Assembly (NCBI GenBank): GCA_937988705.1
Contig: CALKIA010000376.1
Location: 1-5,340, forward strand
Source of the DNA: an uncultured Chloroflexota bacterium
Lineage (GTDB): Bacteria; Chloroflexota; Anaerolineae; Aggregatilineales; Phototrophicaceae
Length of the DNA: 5,340 bases
Reading direction: 5' to 3'
Made by a program: the position numbers and the translations under genes. Every line of letters begins with the position of its first letter. Within the stretch, counting starts at the first letter, position 1. Under the pieces are notes generated by a model. That model searched no databases. It had not been told where the DNA came from and saw only the letters and a program-made list of their open reading frames with translations. Positions 5,177 to 5,340 of the stretch are shown in pieces.

Positions 5177-5227
5177 CTACAACTTCAATCGATTTGCCGG
5201 ACGCCGCCTTGAGGGTGTGCGCCGGGT

Positions 5228-5340
5228 TTACAGGAGACCCGCTTCGCGTTCGGCCTGCGTGAGTGACAGATCGAAGCGTTCCAGCCCCTGCTGCACCGTG
5301 TCGCGGTCGATCATCAGCGCCGGGCAGAAGCGCAGCGTGC
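5228..5340 (-). CDS. Class III (PLP-dependent) aminotransferase, C-terminal end only
   Basis: An open frame enters from the right edge and ends with TAA at 5228-5230; only the last 36 codons are present, with no start codon in the window. The peptide begins T-L-R-F-C-P-A-L-M-I-D-R-D-T-V and continues Q-Q-G-L-E-R-F-D-L-S-L. This matches the C-terminal strand and final helix of class III aminotransferases (acetylornithine, 4-aminobutyrate and related), where a hydrophobic L-R-x-x-P-P-L-x-I precedes an acidic 'dexgLexf' helix. The second Pro of the usual pair is Ala here. The PLP lysine and substrate residues are outside the window, so the substrate cannot be named. It is codirectional with the sigma operon but about 700 bp upstream, hence probably a separate unit. 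Confidence 0.7.
   Translation of the reverse strand, partial: TLRFCPALMIDRDTVQQGLERFDLSLTQAEREAGLL

Larger units (their letters stand above)
4953..5180. repeat. Array of five related stem-loop repeats
   Basis: Five palindromes lie in about 230 bp. Most have one flank ending in CCCTAC (or its complement GTAGGG) next to a GTCC/GGAC stem end; three carry a GCGG-like flank (GCCGG in the fifth) on the other side. Orientation alternates: 4955-4974 forward, 5001-5020 reverse, 5087-5100 forward, 5130-5147 reverse, 5157-5176 forward. Stem interiors differ between copies while pairing is kept. This resembles REP/REPIN-type or other small palindromic repeats that are dispersed through Chloroflexota genomes. 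No transposase is nearby. The array lies downstream of the aminotransferase gene and upstream of the sigma operon. Confidence 0.75.

Noticed and set aside
4953..5180. CRISPR array
   Set aside because: The units are self-complementary, vary in sequence and alternate in orientation; there are no uniform repeats with regular spacers and no cas genes.
4987..5262. Plus-strand 91-codon open frame
   Set aside because: It runs through stem-loops 2-5 and into the antisense of the aminotransferase end; the peptide has no family character and is a by-product of GC-rich palindromes.

Overview
The window looks like a chromosomal segment from a GC-rich bacterium, most plausibly a member of the Chloroflexota (Anaerolineae-like). 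That placement is an inference. It rests on the gene set (ECF sigma factor, zinc-less anti-sigma factor and membrane bactofilin-like protein in one operon), on a secreted protein with Pro/Thr-rich linkers, and on intergenic DNA packed with short GC-rich palindromes of a kind common in that phylum. No rRNA, tRNA, transposase or CRISPR array is visible.

Layout. Positions 3-320 (+) hold the 3' end of a P1-family (DmpA-type, S58) aminopeptidase gene. It converges on the next gene across a spacer (321-468) with two strong hairpins. Positions 469-2202 (-) encode a 577-residue exported protein that I cannot assign to a named family. It carries six copies of a 36-residue repeat arranged as two triads, each followed by a Cys-bounded segment. 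Positions 2278-4532 (-) are a tight three-gene operon read leftwards: ECF sigma factor (TTG start), a two-TM anti-sigma factor with no cysteines, and a bactofilin-like membrane protein. The genes are separated by 0 and 5 nt, with each downstream Shine-Dalgarno inside the preceding gene. Positions 4533-5227 are about 700 bp without a gene. They hold a convincing ECF-type promoter for the operon, two TATAAT boxes, a CRP/FNR-like dyad and a cluster of five related stem-loops. Positions 5228-5340 (-) are the last 36 codons of a class III aminotransferase gene, which has no start codon in the window.

How the genes may work together. The sigma factor probably transcribes its own operon from a promoter resembling SigW-type sites. 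The membrane anti-sigma factor would hold it at the inner face of the membrane until an envelope signal arrives. The third gene is predicted to place a beta-helix, bactofilin-like domain outside the membrane between TM1 and TM2, so an envelope-structure or envelope-stress role is the natural inference. The repeat protein downstream is exported and codirectional, but it appears to have its own sigma70-like promoter, so its membership of the same system is only suggested by position.

Most unusual items: the 36-residue repeat with its 166-residue super-repeat, the predicted extracytoplasmic bactofilin-like domain tied to an ECF pair, and the intergenic hairpin family in which stem sequence changes while pairing and flanks are kept.
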